Below, piece after piece: positions 1 through 11,440 of a DNA stretch of 64,000 bases. The notes beneath the pieces are model-generated. The model was not told the DNA's origin. It ran no database searches and was given only the letters and a program-made list of their open reading frames with translations. How positions within the stretch are numbered: position 1 is the first letter of the stretch; each line of letters starts with the position of its first letter. The translations under genes and the position numbers were made by a program. This stretch comes from Erinaceus europaeus. Its lineage: Eukaryota; Chordata; Mammalia; Eulipotyphla; Erinaceidae. The stretch covers positions 60,296,003 to 60,360,002 of the forward strand of contig NC_080164.1 in assembly GCF_950295315.1 (NCBI RefSeq). The letters run 5' to 3'.

Positions 1-438
1 TGGGAACTGCCAGGGTACTCGAGAATGTTCTTCAAATTAGAGTAGTCCTTCTCCATGGGAAACATTCGAGAAGAAGTCCAGAAAGTTCCAGGGGAAATCC
101 CCATGCATATCCCAAGGTCTACGATCACGGTCATAAAGAACCAAACTGTGGCCCGGAGCAAAATGTAGTCCTTTTCCTCAGGAAACATGGGAGAGGGAAT
201 CCAGAAAGTCCAAAGAGAAATCTCCGTGCATCTCCCAAGCTCTATGATCCCGGTCATAAGAAACCAAAGTTCCCGGTGAGGGAACCGAAGTGTGGCCCAG
301 AGTAAAATGTTCCAGAGACAGAGAAACTGTCTCATAATGAAACAGTAGAGGCTTTGGCAAACCTCTTCGTAAGTAGAAGAGAAGACCATAGTGCATAGGT
401 AGGCAAAGTCTTCACTTATCTGGGAGTTGCGCAGGTCT
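1..438 (-). mobile_element. Leader of class II provirus, cut by window edge
   Basis: This lies just inside a primer-binding site and LTR (439-944), so on the minus strand it is the untranslated leader of a provirus whose body continues left of the window. It is a tandem repeat: a unit starting near 43 recurs near 166 (period about 123 bp), marked by repeated 'tagtcc', 'cccaag' and 'cggtcata' words, and a third partial unit starts near 290. No gag-like reading frame is visible; the 72-codon minus frame at 178-396 lies inside the repeat and looks like chance. Repeated leaders are known in retroviral packaging regions, but a packaging role here is inference. Confidence 0.7.
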
Positions 439-455
439 GGTCCCACGTTGCGCCA
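439..455 (-). other. Retroviral primer-binding site, tRNA-Lys type
   Basis: On the minus strand this reads TGGCGCAACGTGGGACC, which resembles the tRNA-Lys1,2 primer-binding site used by betaretrovirus-like elements but lacks one or two bases. It sits 2 bp inside the LTR edge, the standard spacing. Confidence 0.75.
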
Positions 456-457
456 TA

Positions 458-944
458 TGTCGTTTTCGACGGGTTAGGTTGTTTTCAATGGGTTAAGTTG
501 TTTTCGCCGGGCTGGCTTCACGGGCAGGTAACAGACGACCAGGGCCTCATGGTTGGGTTGTAGGCAGTGTCTCTTTATTCATGCAGGACGCAGCACAATC
601 TAAGATGAGCTAGGCTAAACTCAAGGTAAAGTACTCTAAAACTCACAATGCTGTCTTTATATATACTTGCAAAGTAGGGTGGAAACAGGGTGTGACATAG
701 AGAGGGTGGAGAGAAAAGTGACTGGTGAAAATCAGAGTGTGACAAGGAGAGGATCAGGGTGTGACAAGGGGGGGGTGGAGCAAAAACATATCATGAAACA
801 GTGGGGATTGAACCAATGCCCTGGAGGGAGGTGCTTGTTAACAGCGGTTATATAAATAGAATGAAGTGGTTATGTAAATAGAATAGTGTTAAGCAGGGGG
901 GATTTAAACCAAATGAAACAGAAGGGGTCTCATGCATACCAACA
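458..944 (-). mobile_element. Class II ERV 5' LTR
   Basis: The LTR runs TG...CA and belongs to the same family as the solo LTR at 55513-55984; long stretches match, for example around 'aggacgcagcacaatctaag'. In minus orientation it has a TATA-like box (rc of 'tttatatata', near 656) and an AATAAA signal (rc of 'tttatt', near 573). The U5 end (458-515) has three copies of a roughly 19-bp 'gttttcNNNGGG' unit. The 3' partner LTR and the TSD partner lie outside the window. Confidence 0.85.
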
Positions 945-956
945 GATACCAAAATA

Positions 957-1095
957 ACCCTATGAAGTAGAATATTGTTAATGGCATCATTTTATAGCAA
1001 AGAAAACTGAGGTACTGAAAAGTAAGCAATTTCTCTAAGTCACACAATCAACAAGACAAGGAGATAGACTGTAATATATGAGTATAATTTTAGAG
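957..1095 (+). mobile_element. MIR SINE fragment
   Basis: The order 'ccctatgaagtag...cattttatagcaaagaaaactgaggtactgaaaag...gtcacac' follows the core of the ancient mammalian MIR SINE. It is diverged and lacks the B-box end, as expected for a very old copy. Confidence 0.75.
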
Positions 1096-2082
1096 TCAGT
1101 ATTTCTTTTCCTTTTTTTTTTAGAGTTGATATTTCTAATTTACTGTGATGAATCTATCTAACTTTGGGATAAGCCAATCATGTTAGATCCTCAGCATAAA
1201 CAGGTTGGCACCTACCCCAGACTTGAGAGAAATCCTTGGTCTCCCCCAATTTTTGCATTGTTTTAGGTCAAAGAAGACACTTTCAGAACTTTACTTTGTG
1301 TGGATAGATCTGGACTCAGACAAGTTGCCCTTGAGTATGCCAAGAAGCTAAACTGAACATATTCTAGTAGACCACTTATCTAGGTTTCAAGGATAATTAT
1401 GTCATTAAATATCTTCTGCTCTTCTAATAATCTTTAAATGGTCTCATTAAACATCAGCTCTGGCTGATGTTTTCAGATAGAAAGAAAAGGGAAAGACACC
1501 ACACCACCCAAGTTTCCACTACCGCAGTGTTGGCTGGGCTCAAAAGTGGTTGTGAGTCTGGCAAAGCAGGTGCACCACCCTGGTGAGTTGTTTTGCTTAT
1601 CCTTACATAGACTTTCAAGAAACTTTTAAGTCTGACAAAAGCTCAGTGAAGAAGTCTATGAGTTAATGTAAAGTGTTAAGTTGTTGTGCTAGGAATGACT
1701 ACATGAATCAATCCTTAACTGAAGACTTGTTAAAGAACTATAAATTAGATAGAAGGTCTTAACAGAAAAGTTCTCTTTACTTTTAACTTTTCTTTCCAGC
1801 ATTACTTGGCCATTCTACTACCTCTTTCCTTCACTGATATCCAGAACTATATGCTATATCAGTGAAACTGGGTAGGAGTGTATGCTTAAAATAAAGAGGC
1901 TTGTCTACTTTAGTCATGTCAGAAATTACAAGATAGAAAGGGAAAATTTTCTGGGGTTGAATGAGACTCATAATAAGAGTACAATAAAGCTTAAGAATTC
2001 ATAGGTATACCAAAGTAGAAATTTTACTCATAAATAATTGACAACTATCTCTCAGATAATGGACTTTATATTGATTTTTAAG
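1096..2082. other. No recognisable feature
   Basis: AT-rich sequence with no long reading frame, recognised repeat or RNA gene. It may be ancient repeat decay or unique intergenic DNA. Confidence 0.5.
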
Positions 2083-2089
2083 TAGATCT

Positions 2090-2429
2090 GGGGGGTTTTG
2101 TTTGTTTGTTTTTGCCTCCATGGCTATCGCTGGGGCTCAGTGCCTGCACAAAGAATCCACTGCTCCTGGCAGCGATTTTTTTTTTCGTTGTTGTTGTTGT
2201 TGCTGCTGCTGCTGCTGTTGAATAGGACAGAAGAAATTGAGAGAGGAGGAGGAGACAGAGAAGGGGAGAGAAAGATAAACACCTGCAAACCTGCTTCAAC
2301 ACTTGTGAAATGACCCCCCAACCCCTGCAGGTGGGAAGCTGGGCTCTGGAACCCAGATCCTTTCACCATCCTTGTGCCTTGTGCTATGCACTATGTGTGC
2401 TTAACCCGTCGCTACTGCCTTGCCCCCAA
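2090..2429 (-). mobile_element. Hedgehog-type tRNA-derived SINE
   Basis: Full SINE in reverse. From left to right it has a T/G-rich tail, (GTT)n and (GCT)n stretches, the 'gacagaagaaattgagagagg' purine block, 'acctgcaaacctgcttc', and the rc of the tRNA-like head with 'cttaacccg'. The 7-bp TSD 'tagatct' flanks it at 2083-2089 and 2430-2436. The frames across it are chance frames in the simple repeat. Confidence 0.92.
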
Positions 2430-2436
2430 TAGATCT

Positions 2437-2775
2437 AATTTTTTAAATGAACAGTGGAGGAAGTCTGCAGAAATAAATGTTATGGTGCCCAGTGTAGTGT
2501 CAGAAAATATATATCAGCAAACTATTTTGCATGGAAATAGGACACTTTCTTTTTATTAGAGTGAATTGATGGCATCACTGACTGTCTCTTGCTAGATAGT
2601 GGTGTAGGTACATAGTAATGATCTACATTATTTGATTTCCCTCTACATCCCTTCCTCTGCTATGTCTCCAAAAGTGAGGTGAAATGAGAGTGAAAAAACA
2701 GTTCTGTAGACAAAAGCAGTGGGAACAGCTTTTAAGTTTGAAAATTTAAGATATGTCACTAAGTTCATGACACTT
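2437..2775. other. No recognisable feature
   Basis: Apparently unique AT-rich sequence between a SINE and an L1. Nothing codes. Confidence 0.5.
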
Positions 2776-2789
2776 AGTAAATCACTTTT

Positions 2790-5562
2790 TTTAAAATTTT
2801 TATTTAAGAAAGGATTAGTGAACAAAAACATAAGATAGAAGGGGTACAACTCCACACAATTCCCACCACACAATCCCCATAATCCCCCCCCTCCCATGGT
2901 AGCTTTCCCATTCTCTAGCCCTCTGGGAGCATGGACCCAGGGTCATTGAGGGTTGCTGAAGGTAGAAGGTCTGGCTTCTGTAATTGCTTCCCCGCTGAAC
3001 ATGGGCGTTGACTGGTCGGTCCATACTCCCAGTCTGCCTCTCTCTTTCCCTAGTAAGGTGTGTCTCTGGGGAAGCTGAGCTCCAGGACACATTGGTGGGG
3101 TCTTCAATCCAGGGAAGCCTAGCCAGCATCCAGGTGGCATCTGGAACCTGGTGATTGAAAAGAGAGTTAACATATGAGGCCAAACAATTTGTTGAGCAAT
3201 CATGGATCCCAAGCTTGGAATAGTGGAGAGGGATACCAAGAAATGGAAAGATATTCCATGCTCATGGGTTGGAAGAATAAATATCATCAAAATGAATATT
3301 CTCCCCAGAGCCATACACAAATTTAATGCAATACCCATCAAAGTTCCACCAAGCTTCTTTAAGAGAATAGAACAAACACTACAATCATTTATCTGGAACC
3401 TGAAAACACCTAGAATTGCCAAAACCATCTTAAGGAAAAGAAACAGAAATGGAGGCATCACACTCCCAGACCTTAAACAATATTATAAAGCCATCATCAT
3501 CAAGACAGCATGGTATTGGAACAAAAATAGGCATACAGACCAGTAGAACAGAATTGAAAGCCCAGAAGTAAATCCCAACACCTATGGGCATCTAATCTTT
3601 GATAAGGGGGCACAAAGGATTAAATGGAAAAAGGAGGCTCTCTTCAATAAATGGTGCTGGGAAAACTGGGTTGTAACATGCAGAAGAATGAAATTGAACC
3701 ACTTTATCTCACCAGAAACAAAAATCAACTCCAAATGGATCAAAGACCTAGATGTCAGACCAGAAACAATCAAATACTTAGAGGAAAACATTGGTAAAAC
3801 ACTTTCCCACCTACACCTGAAGGACATCTTTGATGAATCAAACCCAATTGCAAGGAAGACTAAAGCAGAAACAAACCAATGGGACTACATCAAATTGAAA
3901 AGCTTCTGCACATCCAAAGAAACTATTAAATAAACAGAGAGACCCCTCACAGAATGGGAGAAGATCTTCACATGCCAGACATCAGACAAGAAACTAATCA
4001 CCAAAATATATAAAGAGCTCAGCAAACTTAGCCGCAAAAAAACAAATGACCCCATACAAAAATGGGCAGAGGAAATGAACAAAACATTCACCACAGAGGA
4101 GATCCAAAAGGCTAACAAACATGTGAAAAACTGCTCCAGGTCACTGATCGTCAGAGAAATGCAAATTAAGACAACACTAAGATACCACCTCACTCCTGTA
4201 AGAATGGCATACATCAAAAAGGACAGCAGCAACAAATGCTGGAGAGGATGTGAGGACAGAGGAACCCTTTTACATTGCTGGTGGGAATGTAAATTGGTAC
4301 AGCCTCTGTGGAGAGCAGTATGGAAAACTCTCAGAAGGCTAGACATGGACCTTCCATATGACCCAGTAATTCCTCTCCTGGTATTATACCCCAAGGACTC
4401 CATAACACCCAACCAAAAAGAGGTGTGTACTCCTATGTTCATAGAAGCACAATTCATAATAGCTAAAACCTGGAAGCAACCCAGGTGCCCAACAACAGAT
4501 GAGTGGCTGAGAAAGCAGTGGTATATATACACAATGGAATACTATGCAGCTATCAAGAACAATGAACCCACCTTCTCTGACCCATCTTGGATAGAGCTAG
4601 AAGGAATTATGTTAAGTGAACTAAGTCAGAAAGATAAAGATGAGTATGGGATGATCCCACTCATCAACAGAAGCTGACTAAGAAGATCTGAAAGGGAAAC
4701 TAAAAGCAGAACCTGATCAAATTGTAAGTAGGGCACCAAAGTAAAAACCCAGTGGTGAGGGGTAGACATGTAGCTTCCTGGGCCAGTGGGGGGTGGGAGT
4801 GTGTGGGAGGGATGGGTCACAGCCCTTTGGTGGTGGGAATGGTGTTTATGTACACTCCTAGCAAAATGTAAACATATGAATCAGTAGTTAATTAATATGA
4901 GAGGGGGAAATCAATTGTATGTCTCAAAGTTTCTCAAAAGACAAATCGAATCTTTTTAATATATAGGCTGTGTATTTGATATGCGGACTCTCTCAAAAGC
5001 CTAGACCAAGTAGATTAGAAGCATCCAATAGCACAGCTATATACAAGATACTGGGTACTGTACAGCAAACCATAACTAAGGGACTTTTCAAAGTTAACCC
5101 AATTAACAAATAAAGTGATGATAATATTAACTATCGATTGTCTTTTTGAACCCTAAGATAGCAGGAACCTCACATCTCCACTATAGAGCCCCTACTTCCC
5201 CCAGTCCTGGAACCCTTGGATAGGGCCCACTTTCCTGTATGCATCTCCCAATCCGAACCAAATAATATTGCATCCGCCGATCACAACCTAACCAAAGCCA
5301 CGATTGCCACCTCAACATGCTTCACCTCAGACTGTATCCAGAGACTTCACATGTGGAAGGACAACCCTTCAGCTTCATTACTCGGGTGAGACCTTTCCTT
5401 TTATAGTACACTCTAATTTCATCTCAGGTAGTTCACTTTCTAACAAAGTCCCATAATCTAGATATACACCAGTTTCTGTGAGAGAGAGCTTATGTGCACA
5501 CATATCCATAAACTACTGCAAAATATATACCTGAAAGCAGAAGTACACTAGAGTTTGCAGTG
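2790..5562 (-). mobile_element. Twin-primed (5'-inverted) L1 insertion
   Basis: A 14-bp TSD 'agtaaatcactttt' flanks the unit exactly (2776-2789 and 5563-5576). The left part, 2790 to about 3231, is the L1 3' end on the minus strand beginning at its poly(T). From about 3232 the orientation flips and ORF2 plus the first part of the 3' UTR run on the plus strand to 5562. Compared with the uninverted L1 at 13822-16237, the two segments nearly abut in the source element (about 15 bp missing). This is the known signature of twin priming during L1 reverse transcription. The native insertion strand is minus. Confidence 0.95.
3233..4716 (+). pseudogene. L1 ORF2 C-terminal part, inverted and broken
   Basis: This encodes the end of L1 ORF2p, after the catalytic RT core: thumb and linker, then the C-terminal Cys/His motif (C-x3-C-x7-H-x4-C, near 4237-4290) with 'LHCWWEC'. 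ORF2p is the endonuclease/reverse transcriptase that mobilises L1 and SINEs. One frame is readable throughout but carries stops at 3544 (a Trp codon in sister copies), 3931 and 4675; the family's own stop would be at 4714. It is inverted relative to the rest of its element, so it cannot be expressed as ORF2. Confidence 0.93.
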
Positions 5563-5576
5563 AGTAAATCACTTTT

Positions 5577-6454
5577 AACATGTATCTGAGCACACTAATT
5601 TGTGCCAATGACATAACTCACGAGAGTGAGTTAAAAATAGCACATGGACAATTATGCAGCCTTCACTGGACTGTGCATATTATCTGCAGATTATCCTGAC
5701 AGTATGATGTCCTGGAGCAATTCCAGAAAAATCATTTCTTCATACTCTTTGACGCCTAGCATTCCCAGAGAAGCAGTTTCAGGTGATGGAAGTAAGATAT
5801 TATGAGTATTATATGAAGATCAAAGTTAGTTGAATTTGGAGATAAGGTGATCAAAACAAATTTAAGGAATGCATTTGGTTCACAGAAAGGTGAATCTTTC
5901 TAAAATATGTCATGCATTTATTTTTATGTTATTCAATTTCAAGAAAAATATATTGAAAATACTTGTGTCCATATTATGGATGGAAATGATGTAAAATGAT
6001 TCTAATATCAGTTTCCAATTTCATAAGTTCAGAGTCCTTCGTAAGCATCTAGTAGGATGAACTGATACTCACTCTAATTTTTCAAACCAGATAGCTGGAG
6101 GCCACAAATAACTGAGGATTCTTTCTGGCCCAGTGAGTTGCTTGCATTTAATAATGTTCAGTAGCAAAATCATCCAAATGTGTGCTGATCTGAAGCAAAC
6201 CTAGAATGCCTGCTTCTAATATTTGCCTTTGCTTTCTAAAGTGACTTGAGCTATTCTTGGCTTTTTCTCTCAATGCTGAGATTTTTTTGGAACTAGTTGG
6301 CACACAATGAAACCACCCAGTGTCTTTCTCGATTTCTCAATCTATGAAATGAGACATACTTGGATATAGGATTCTCATTATCAAAAATCAGCAATATTTA
6401 GACATTTTTTTCCATCACTTTTAAAAATCGATCTACTGCTTAGTCTAAAATCTT
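5577..6454. other. No recognisable feature
   Basis: AT-rich, with no reading frame of note. No repeat family recognised by eye. Confidence 0.5.
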
Positions 6455-6640
6455 TATTGAGGGACAATTTGCATACCAAAGATGTCATCCATTTTAAATG
6501 TATACAACTCAGTGATTCTTAGTGATATTACTAAATCATTCCATCATCTCCACATTTTAGAATGTTTTCATTAAATCTATGATTCCTCATGACTATTCGA
6601 ATTGTCTTGGCAACTTTGCAGCATATCAATTGAACATAAA
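6455..6640 (-). mobile_element. Ancient L1 3'-end fragment
   Basis: The words 'tttattgagggacaatttgcatacc...ccattttaaatgtatacaactcagtgattctt' match the widely shared 3'-end sequence of old mammalian L1 (L1M-type). Heavily diverged, no coding part. Strand is uncertain. Confidence 0.55.
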
Positions 6641-6903
6641 TGTGAGCATTTATTTTTGAACTTCTAATTTTTTTTATTTATATATGCCTACCTTCAGGTC
6701 AGTGCTGCCTAGTCTTCATAACAATATTTTTGCAGTAAATTTTGAAATTACATGTGTTAGTTCTCCAACTTTATCCTTTATTTTAAGGTTGTTTTGGTTA
6801 TGCTTCAACCTTTGTAATTCCACATAAAAACAGCATCAGTTTCTTAATTTTGTAGAGCAATTAGGAGTGTTTTTTCATCTTAACATTGTAATCCAGTTAA
6901 TAA

Positions 6904-7192
6904 ATTTTTTTTGTTTTGTTTTGTTGTCTTCAGTGTTATTGCTGGGGCTTGGCATTGGCATTAAGAATCCACTGCTCCTGGAGGAGATTTTTTCCATTTT
7001 ATTGGAGGTGACAGAGAGAAATTGAGAGAGAAGGAGTAGCTAGAGAGGGATAAATAACTGCAGACCTGCTTCACCACTCCTGAAGCTTCCCAGCTGCAGG
7101 TGGGGAGCCAGGGGCTCAAACCTGGATCCTTACTCCAGTCCTTGCGCTTCACGCCATGTACATTTAACCCGCTGCACTACTGCCCAACTCCT
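6904..7192 (-). mobile_element. Hedgehog-type SINE
   Basis: It begins with a T-rich tail, then the purine block 'gacagagagaaattgagaga', 'ctgcagacctgcttcacc', 'gcaggtggggagccagggg', and the rc of the B box and head ending 'ttaacccgctgcactactgcc'. No clear TSD was found. Confidence 0.9.
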
Positions 7193-7561
7193 GTGTCACC
7201 ACTCTTAACAAAATGACATCCTCTATGATCTCCTGCCAGTCCCTTTCCCTTTACCCTTGATAAACACCACATTTTCCAGTTTAACACATATTTCGTGGTT
7301 TGTTCAATCATTCTTTTTGGTTATTTATACCTCACATGAGTAAAATATTCAGTATTTGTCTTTTACTTCCTAACAGTATAATCACCTCCCTTAGTATAAT
7401 TTTAATTGTATAATCATTTCAAGTTCCACCTGTTATCACAAAAGGCATGATTTTATCTTCTTAATATCTGAGTAGTGTTATATATATACATATTACAATT
7501 ATTGATAGGCATTTAAGTCTATGCATGTTTTTGGCTATTGAATCCAGCTATACATATAAAA

Positions 7562-7665
7562 AATTATTCCAAGATTACAAGTATAGTTCAACATATGCAA
7601 ATCAATTAATGTAGTACACATCAACAAAAGGAAAGATAAAATAATCAAATGAAGATTAGGTTATT
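7562..7665 (+). mobile_element. Ancient L1 ORF2 scrap
   Basis: 'acaagtatagttcaacatat', 'gcaaatcaattaatgtagtac' and the following 'catcaacaaaaggaaagataaaa' reproduce a conserved stretch of L1 ORF2 in the RT region. Flanking bases at 7200-7560 may also be decayed L1 but are too diverged to assign. Confidence 0.7.
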
Positions 7666-7924
7666 TATTTTTTAACAACTTTAAGAACCTTTATTGAAAC
7701 CAACATTCAGATAGTATCTTAAGGGTGAAATTCCATTTCAGCAAAACCAATTTAGCAATTCCAAATATATATATATAAACATTTAAAAATTAATCTGTTA
7801 AAGGCGATAATTTCCCTCCCCCATTTTATTTGCTATACGTCATTGCACCATTTGCAGCATAGGTACAGCATAGGTTTACTTCCATAAATTTCTCTTTGAA
7901 AGTTGCTAGAATTACATCTTTTAA

Positions 7925-8900
7925 GTTTGACATGTTCTGTTTCATTTAAATTTATTTTAAAATATTTTCTAATTTCTCTGATGATTTATTCTTTTTATCC
8001 ATTAGCCCTTCTTGTTGACGTATTACATATCTTTTCATGTTATCTGAGTCGTTATTCTACTGATTACTGAAAATTTGTTACTTATATCTCTCACTATTTT
8101 GTGCATTTTTATCTTATGGATTTAAGGCTCTTATTTTAGATTTGAACAGGCTTATAACTGTTTTGTCTTCCTGATAGATTGAGTCTTAATTCATTATAAA
8201 TGTTGTTATTTATCTCTATTAACATTTTTTAATCTAATAATTGGTTGATGTTAGCTACTCCTGATACTCTGTAGTTGATATTCACTTGAGATACCTTTTT
8301 TTATAATTTTATTTTCACTTTATTTGTGATTTTAGTTTAATACATGTTTTCTAAAGATATGAAGTGTTTTTTTTCTTTTTTTAAAATTTCTTTATTGAGG
8401 GATTAATGGTTTACAGAAAATAGTAAAATACAGTAGTTAGTACATGCATAACATTTCCACTTAATACAACCCCTACTAGGTCTTCCTCTGCCATCTTATT
8501 CCAGGACCTGAAAGCCCCCCACTCCCATCCCACCCCCAAGAGTCCTTCATTTTGGTGCAATACACCAACTCCAGTCCAAGTTCTGCTTAGAGTTTTCCTT
8601 TCTGGTCTTGTTTTTCAACTTCTGTCTATGAGTGAGATCATTCCATATGCATCCTTTTGTTTCTCATTTATCTAACTTAACATGATATCTTCAAGCTCCA
8701 TCCAAGAGATATGAACTTTTGTGTGAGCTTTTAATCCAACATAACATTCTCTGCTTTGATTAAGCTATTTAATTCATTCAGATTGAATGCTAATATCGAT
8801 AAGGTTAGATTTATATCTACCATTTGGTTTTTGTTTTCTGTATGTTTCATCCTTTTATTTTCTCTGTTACTTCTTAACTGTCTTATTTTGCAGTCAGTGA
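7925..8900 (-). mobile_element. Ancient L1 ORF2, antisense, interrupted
   Basis: The T-rich plus strand shows the texture and several words of antisense L1 ORF2 (for example 'aattcattcagattgaatgctaatat' at 8770-8800). A younger L1 end (8364-8706) interrupts it. No frame survives. The assignment is by general resemblance. Confidence 0.45.
8364..8706 (-). mobile_element. 5'-truncated L1 3' end
   Basis: The minus-strand 3' end of an older L1 subfamily starts at poly(T), followed by 'ctttattgagggattaatgg' and, further on, sequence matching the ORF2/3' UTR junction ('tgagtgagatcattccat'). The TSD 'agatatgaa' occurs at 8355-8363 and 8707-8715. Confidence 0.85.
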
Positions 8901-8909
8901 AAATTTTCT

Positions 8910-9196
8910 TTTTTTATTTTAATTACATATTTATTTTCCCTTTTGTTGCCCTTGTTTTCCTATTGTTGTTGTAGTTATTACTGTTACTGATGTCACTGTT
9001 AGATAGGACAGAGAGAAATTAAGAGGAGGGGAAGACAGAGCGGGGGAGAGAAAGATAGACACCTGCAGAAGTGCTTCATCAACTATGAAGCGACGCCCCT
9101 GCAGGTGGGGAGTCAGGGGCTCAAACCAGGATTCTTACGCTGGTCGTTGTGCTTTGTGCCACATGTGCTTAATCTGCTGTGCTACTGTCCTATTCC
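8910..9196 (-). mobile_element. Hedgehog-type SINE
   Basis: Contains the T-rich tail with (GTT)-like repeats, 'gataggacagagagaaatta', 'cacctgcaga', 'ccctgcaggtggggagtcag', and the rc tRNA-like head ending 'gtgcttaatctgctgtgcta'. An approximate TSD 'aaNattttct' borders both ends. Confidence 0.9.
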
Positions 9197-9834
9197 CAAT
9201 ATTTTCTAATGTGATGTTTAATTTATCTTAATATTTTGTGGTAAATAAAGTATTGGATCCCCAAGCAGTATTTAGGTGCAAATACTGGAACCTCAAACAT
9301 GCCTCTTTATTTGGCAAAAGTTAAGGACTTTAAGCTAAGAAACTTTTATTTTATTTTATTTTATTTTAGTGACTGGGCTTGGCATAATTACAAAGTTTTA
9401 ACTATACTTTTGTAGCTTCATGAGGAGAAAAACAAAGGGGAACTTTTAGATTGTGTGCCTTATCTTTATATTATGAGTCCAGGCTAAGTTCTGAGAATAT
9501 CCAATTCCTCTTTCCTAGGGCAGTGCCCTGAAATGTTCAAATGGAGGTATTCTCCTCCAGTACGTGAGAATGAATTTCTGCATTTTCTTTGTTAGCCACC
9601 TGCAAAGACTCACACTCACTATGCAGCAGCATACTCAGGTAACTGGAGATGAGAGTATAAACCATTCAGGGTACCTGTAGACCAATACATAGCTCTTTAT
9701 TGAGTTCCATGTCTTAGGTTTTTTTTTAAGCCCTTGTCTAGTTCATTGAATCCAGACTTTCCCAGCCACTCAACCAAACTGATCCCTTCAATATTGAAGA
9801 TAGAGCAAGACAGAAATGGATTAGGCAACTTAGG
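9197..9834. other. Unique sequence with short (TTTTA)n
   Basis: No gene. A (TTTTA)-type pentamer run lies at about 9344-9368. The rest is featureless to me. Confidence 0.5.
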
Positions 9835-9900
9835 CAGTGGCACACCCAGCTAAGCGCAAATATCACCATGCACAAGGACTTGGGTTCGAGTACCTGGGAG
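9835..9900 (+). mobile_element. SINE head fragment
   Basis: 'ggcagtggcacacccagctaag', then 'caaggacttgggttcgag', resembles the tRNA-like head (A and B boxes) of the local SINE family. It is truncated after the B box. Confidence 0.55.
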
Positions 9901-9959
9901 TTGTGGATTCTTACTGCTGAGCCCTAGCAATAGCCCTGGTGGCATTTATTTAGTATTTT

Positions 9960-10172
9960 TTAAAGTATTTGTATTATCTTTATTTATTGGATAGAGGCAG
10001 CCAGAAATTGAAAGGAGAAAAGACATAGAGAGGGAGAGAGACAGACACCTGCAGCCCTCCTTCACCACTTACAAAGCTTTCCCCCTGCTGGTAGGGACTG
10101 GGAGCTTGAACCTGGGTCCTCGTGCACTGTAATGTGTGCCCTTAACAAGATGTGCTATCACCTGGCTCCCAA
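9960..10172 (-). mobile_element. SINE, older subfamily
   Basis: 'tttattggatagaggcagcc', 'cacctgcagccctccttcac', 'gagcttgaacctgggtcctc' and 'gtgctatcacctggctccc' give the whole SINE in reverse. The head differs from the younger copies (for example 2090-2429), so it is probably an older subfamily. Confidence 0.88.
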
Positions 10173-10183
10173 GCCCTGGTGCA

Positions 10184-10236
10184 TTGAAGGAGGAGGAGGA
10201 GGGAGAGGGGGAGAGGGAGAAGGAGAAGAAGAAAAG
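10184..10236. repeat. Purine-rich GGA/GAA microsatellite
   Basis: A run of about 50 bases that is almost only G and A ('ggaggaggaggagggag...gaagaagaaaag'). Such tracts can form triplex or nuclease-sensitive DNA. Confidence 0.9.
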
Positions 10237-11163
10237 TATTATCCTAAAAGTGTCCTACATACTAGGCTCTTAACATTCCCTCATGGAGAATTTAAGGTTT
10301 AAGCAACGAGATATATCCCCTTGAACTTTCTGATTTCTACATATGTATTCTCATTCCGGGGTGAATGTCAAAATTAGTATTCTATGGGGATATGATGATA
10401 CAAAAGTCCTAGTCCAACTTGCTGGTATCACCTATACCTATTTTTATAAATGTTTCAATTATCAGCATTTAGGAGAGTAAATATCAGCTTCTTGACTCTA
10501 TTCAGATAGTTACCAAATAAATATTTTGTCCTCTTTCTGCTGTTTCTATAGTAAGTGTCACAATTAGGTATAATTTAATCCAACACCATTCCCAAAGTTT
10601 AATAAAGTAACAGTTATCTTTTAAACCACAGATTATTCTCGACCACACAAAGAGAGTTTTAAAGCTGCACCTTTCACCAGCTGCTCTAATTGTGAAGGGA
10701 AATATAACTTTTTAGGAGGTGTTAACAATTCTAAACATAGTGCTAAAGAAATTCATTTTGCTTCTCTGTTGGGAGGTGTTGGTGGGGGTAGAGAACCAAT
10801 TAACAGGGAGAAAGGGGGTAATTATTAAGTGCATAGGTTTCCCAAATCAAATTAACACTTAAACAGAGAGTCACATACACTCCTTATCTTTAGACATGTT
10901 ACATGCTGACTTTTACAATGCTGCCCTATCTCCATATTAAAGAGATATAATTTGTAATTACAGGGAATTTCCATTTTTACTAGAAAGGTAAGGCCTTGTT
11001 AGTAACTTTGGTAACTCTATTATGTTCAGTCCTGGAAATTGCTATTTTCTATGTATTCTTTCCACAATATTTATGTATTTATATATTTTTAATGTTTAAA
11101 GGTTCTCTTCTTCACTATTTCACTTTCTCTGGGCTTGAAAATTTTCTTTGTGGATTATTCAGC
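10237..11163. other. No recognisable feature
   Basis: AT-rich. The 101-codon frame beginning at 10996 runs into the L1 end at 11180 and is not a gene. Confidence 0.5.
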
Positions 11164-11179
11164 AAGAAGTTGCCTCTCA

Positions 11180-11424
11180 CTAGGAGTATGGATCAACCAG
11201 TCAACGCCCATTTTCAGCAGGGAAGCAATTACAGAAGCCAGACCTTCCACCTTCTGCATCCCACAATGACCTTGGGTCCATACTCCCAGAGGATTAAATA
11301 ATGGGAAAGCTATCAGGAGAGGGGATGGAATACGGAGACCTGGTGGTGGGAATTGTGTGGAGTTGTACCCCTCCTATCCTACAATTTTGTTAATGTTTCC
11401 TTTTTTAAATAAATAAATTTAAAA
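11180..11424 (+). mobile_element. Very short 5'-truncated L1 (about 245 bp)
   Basis: Only the last part of the L1 3' UTR is present ('gtatggatcaaccagtcaac' through 'tcctatcctacaattttgtt') with an A-rich tail. A 16-bp TSD with one mismatch flanks it (11164-11179 and 11425-11440). Confidence 0.93.
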
Positions 11425-11440
11425 AAGAAGTTGCCCCTCA

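Noticed and set aside
2098..2369. Overlapping frames with poly-Leu or poly-Ala runs
   Set aside because: They translate the (GTT)n/(GCT)n part of a SINE.
3885..4532. 215-codon antisense frame across L1 ORF2
   Set aside because: It is the reverse-strand shadow of L1 ORF2. The same shadow recurs at 14101-14673 and 20609-21214.
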